From Negativicutes bacterium UBA1444 (GTDB taxonomy: Bacteria; Bacillota; Negativicutes; UBA1444): a stretch of 7,792 nt of DNA. The position numbers and the translations under genes are program-made. The stretch is taken from the NCBI GenBank assembly GCA_002329525.1, contig DCTI01000043.1, forward strand, positions 1 through 7,792, in the 5' to 3' direction. The notes beneath the pieces were generated by a model. It ran no database searches and was not told the DNA's origin. It worked only from the letters and a program-made list of their open reading frames with translations. Positions 6,582-7,792 of the stretch are shown one piece after another (the stretch's first letter is position 1; each line of letters starts with the position of its first letter).

Positions 6582-7361
6582 TTACCGTTTTAGTTTCTTC
6601 AGCTCGTCAATCAATTTTTCATTCAAAACCTTGATATAAGTTCCCTTCATCCCTAGTGATTTGGATTCAATCACGCCGGCGCTTTCAAATTTTCGCAAGG
6701 CATTGACGATCACTGAACGGGTGATGCCGACACGGTCGGCTATTTTTCTGGCGACCAGCAAGCCTTCATTCCCTTCCAGTTCGCCCAAAATATGCATGAC
6801 CGCTTCCATTTCGGAATAGGACAAGGTGCCCAGAGCGACCTGGATTGTTGCCATCTTACGGGCATCGTCCTCAATGCGTTCCGTCCGGTCCCGTAAAAAC
6901 TCAATACCGACAACCGTTGCCGCATATTCGGCCAAAATCAGATCCTCGTCCACAAACGGCTCGTTAAACGTTGCGACAATCAGGGTTCCCAAACGTTCGC
7001 CGGCGCCGTAGATCGGCACCACCGTCGTAAACTTCTCATTGGCAATGCAGGGAGTATCCGAGCTAAATGCGCACATGCCATTATTTAACGTCAAATTCTC
7101 GGATGTTTCCAGGACCTTCAGCAACCAGGCCACGTAACGGTCCGGGAAGCGTCCGACTTTCAGGACTTTTTCAAACATCAACTTGCATTCGAAGTCACCC
7201 ACGATGTTATAGCCCAATATGATGCCGTCCCGATTCACCAGGTAAACATTCGCCCGCATGACTTCACTCAATGTTTTGGACAGATCTGTGTAGGAAATCT
7301 TTTCGACCTTCTCCAGCAACCGGCTGATTTTTCTTGTTTTTTCCAACAATACACTTGCCAC
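6582..7361 (-). CDS. codY: GTP-sensing global transcriptional repressor CodY
   Basis: A 259-residue CodY, a cytoplasmic dimeric repressor that senses GTP and branched-chain amino acids and controls nutrient-limitation genes, often including motility. The N-terminal GAF domain (about 1-155) has VLLEKTRKISRLLEKVEKIS, the FTTVVPIYGAGERLGTLIVA block and FVDEDLILAEYAATVVGIEF. The C-terminal winged helix (about 165-259) has LSYSEMEAVMHILGELEGNE and the near-invariant DNA-reading stretch ARKIADRVGITRSVIVNALR, then ESAGVIESKSLGMKGTYIKVL. The start is a GTG at 7361, where family homology begins and where AGAGGTGG lies 9 bases upstream; the frame stays open further up but there it overlaps xerC in a different frame. 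Normal length (about 259). xerC ends 58 bp upstream, so co-transcription is likely. Confidence 0.96.
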   Translation of the reverse strand: MASVLLEKTRKISRLLEKVEKISYTDLSKTLSEVMRANVYLVNRDGIILGYNIVGDFECKLMFEKVLKVGRFPDRYVAWLLKVLETSENLTLNNGMCAFSSDTPCIANEKFTTVVPIYGAGERLGTLIVATFNEPFVDEDLILAEYAATVVGIEFLRDRTERIEDDARKMATIQVALGTLSYSEMEAVMHILGELEGNEGLLVARKIADRVGITRSVIVNALRKFESAGVIESKSLGMKGTYIKVLNEKLIDELKKLKR

Positions 7362-7370
7362 TTTAAGATT

Positions 7371-7379
7371 CCACCTCTC
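7371..7379 (-). promoter_or_regulatory. Ribosome binding site that fixes the codY GTG start
   Basis: The minus strand reads GAGAGGTGG here, 9 bases before the GTG at 7361. No ATG lies near the point where CodY homology begins, so this site decides the non-ATG start. Confidence 0.7.
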
Positions 7380-7419
7380 AAATACTATTTCGTAAATTTT
7401 TTCAAAAAGAATAAGGGCC

Positions 7420-7792
7420 TCATGCCCGGGGATGCGCGTTTCGGTAAACTGACACCAGTCGCTCGCTGGATACATGGGTATAAACCTGAGTTGTTTTAAG
7501 ACTGACATGCCCCAGTAATTCCTGGACGGAACGCAGATCCGCGCCATTGTCCAACAAGTGGGTTGCAAAGCTGTGTCGCAGTGTGTGGGGAGTCACCCGT
7601 TTGTGTACAGCCAACCGCGTCACGTATTTGTCGAGTATTCGGCGAACGCTGCGGTCACTCAAGGGGGTTCCGGTATGATTAAGGAACAAGGCGTCCGTTT
7701 TTTCGGGCTGTTTGCGCAGCAACACCGGACGGCTTTCCTGTAAATAGGAAGAGATTGCTTTGACCGCCAGTCGGCCAATCGGAATGATCCGT
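7420..7792 (-). CDS. xerC: Tyrosine recombinase XerC, C-terminal part (enters from the right edge)
   Basis: The last ~123 residues of a Xer-type site-specific recombinase that, with XerD, resolves chromosome dimers at dif (CodV is the B. subtilis equivalent). The frame is open to the window edge and begins [18 protein letters not shown], continuing into [20 protein letters not shown]. Catalytic residues are visible: the His-x-x-Arg pair in [20 protein letters not shown], the second His in [17 protein letters not shown], and the Tyr nucleophile in that same YTHV motif. The first catalytic Arg and the Lys lie outside the window. Assignment to XerC rather than XerD or a phage integrase rests on its position directly before codY, as in Bacillota. 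The stop at 7420 is 58 bp before codY; hslV and hslU, which separate these genes in B. subtilis, are absent here. Confidence 0.92.
   Translation of the reverse strand, partial: RIIPIGRLAVKAISSYLQESRPVLLRKQPEKTDALFLNHTGTPLSDRSVRRILDKYVTRLAVHKRVTPHTLRHSFATHLLDNGADLRSVQELLGHVSLKTTQVYTHVSSERLVSVYRNAHPRA

Noticed and set aside
7392..7412. A/T-rich near-palindrome before codY that resembles the CodY box
   Set aside because: Against AATTTTCWGAAAATT only about 9 of 15 positions match, and the region is simple A/T runs, so an autoregulatory site is not supported.
7362..7568. N-terminal extension of codY to a start at 7568
   Set aside because: The extension overlaps the conserved end of xerC in another frame and has no CodY homology; the GTG at 7361 with its ribosome site fits the family.

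Overview
The window is a chromosomal segment of a CodY-containing Bacillota (Firmicutes). Every supported gene lies on the minus strand, so transcription runs from position 7792 towards 1. The order xerC - codY - flgB - flgC - fliE - fliF - (fliG) ... (sigD) - accessory genes - rpsB is the classic order around the fla/che operon of Bacilli and Clostridia. About balanced base composition by eye, a DUF342/FapA gene directly after the sigma factor, and the CodY sequence style suggest a clostridial or Negativicutes-like lineage. The lineage is inference; no rRNA or other marker is present.

Layout in transcription order. The 3' part of xerC (tyrosine recombinase) enters from the right edge, followed after 58 bp by codY (global GTP/branched-chain amino acid repressor, GTG start). 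A hairpin and a sigma-A-like promoter separate codY from flgB. Then come flgB and flgC (proximal rod), fliE (rod/MS-ring adaptor) and fliF (MS ring), all full length and tightly packed. After fliF stands a 211-codon reading frame that is a precise in-frame chimera: the first ~32 residues of FliG run into the C-terminal ~179 residues of the motility sigma factor SigD/FliA. Next are a complete DUF342/FapA gene, a 113-residue gene of unknown function, a SwrB/DUF6115-like membrane-anchored coiled-coil protein, and the start of rpsB (ribosomal protein S2) with its own promoter and a structured leader.

The most striking point is the FliG::SigD junction near position 3534. In relatives, the space between the fliG start and the sigD middle holds most of the flagellar and chemotaxis operon: the rest of fliG, fliH-I-J, hook genes, fliM/fliY, the fliPQR/flhBA export gate, flhF-flhG, che genes and the start of sigD. 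Here all of it is absent from the locus. The flanking genes show no decay, so this is either a recent large deletion that fused two genes in frame or an assembly error; the sequence alone cannot decide. If real, the cell could make rod and MS-ring subunits from this operon but no complete FliG or normal sigma-D, unless these are encoded elsewhere.

No RNA genes, insertion sequences, CRISPR arrays or transposon ends were seen. The window is densely coding; the longest gaps are 149 bp (upstream of rpsB) and 122 bp (between codY and flgB), and both carry regulatory sequence.
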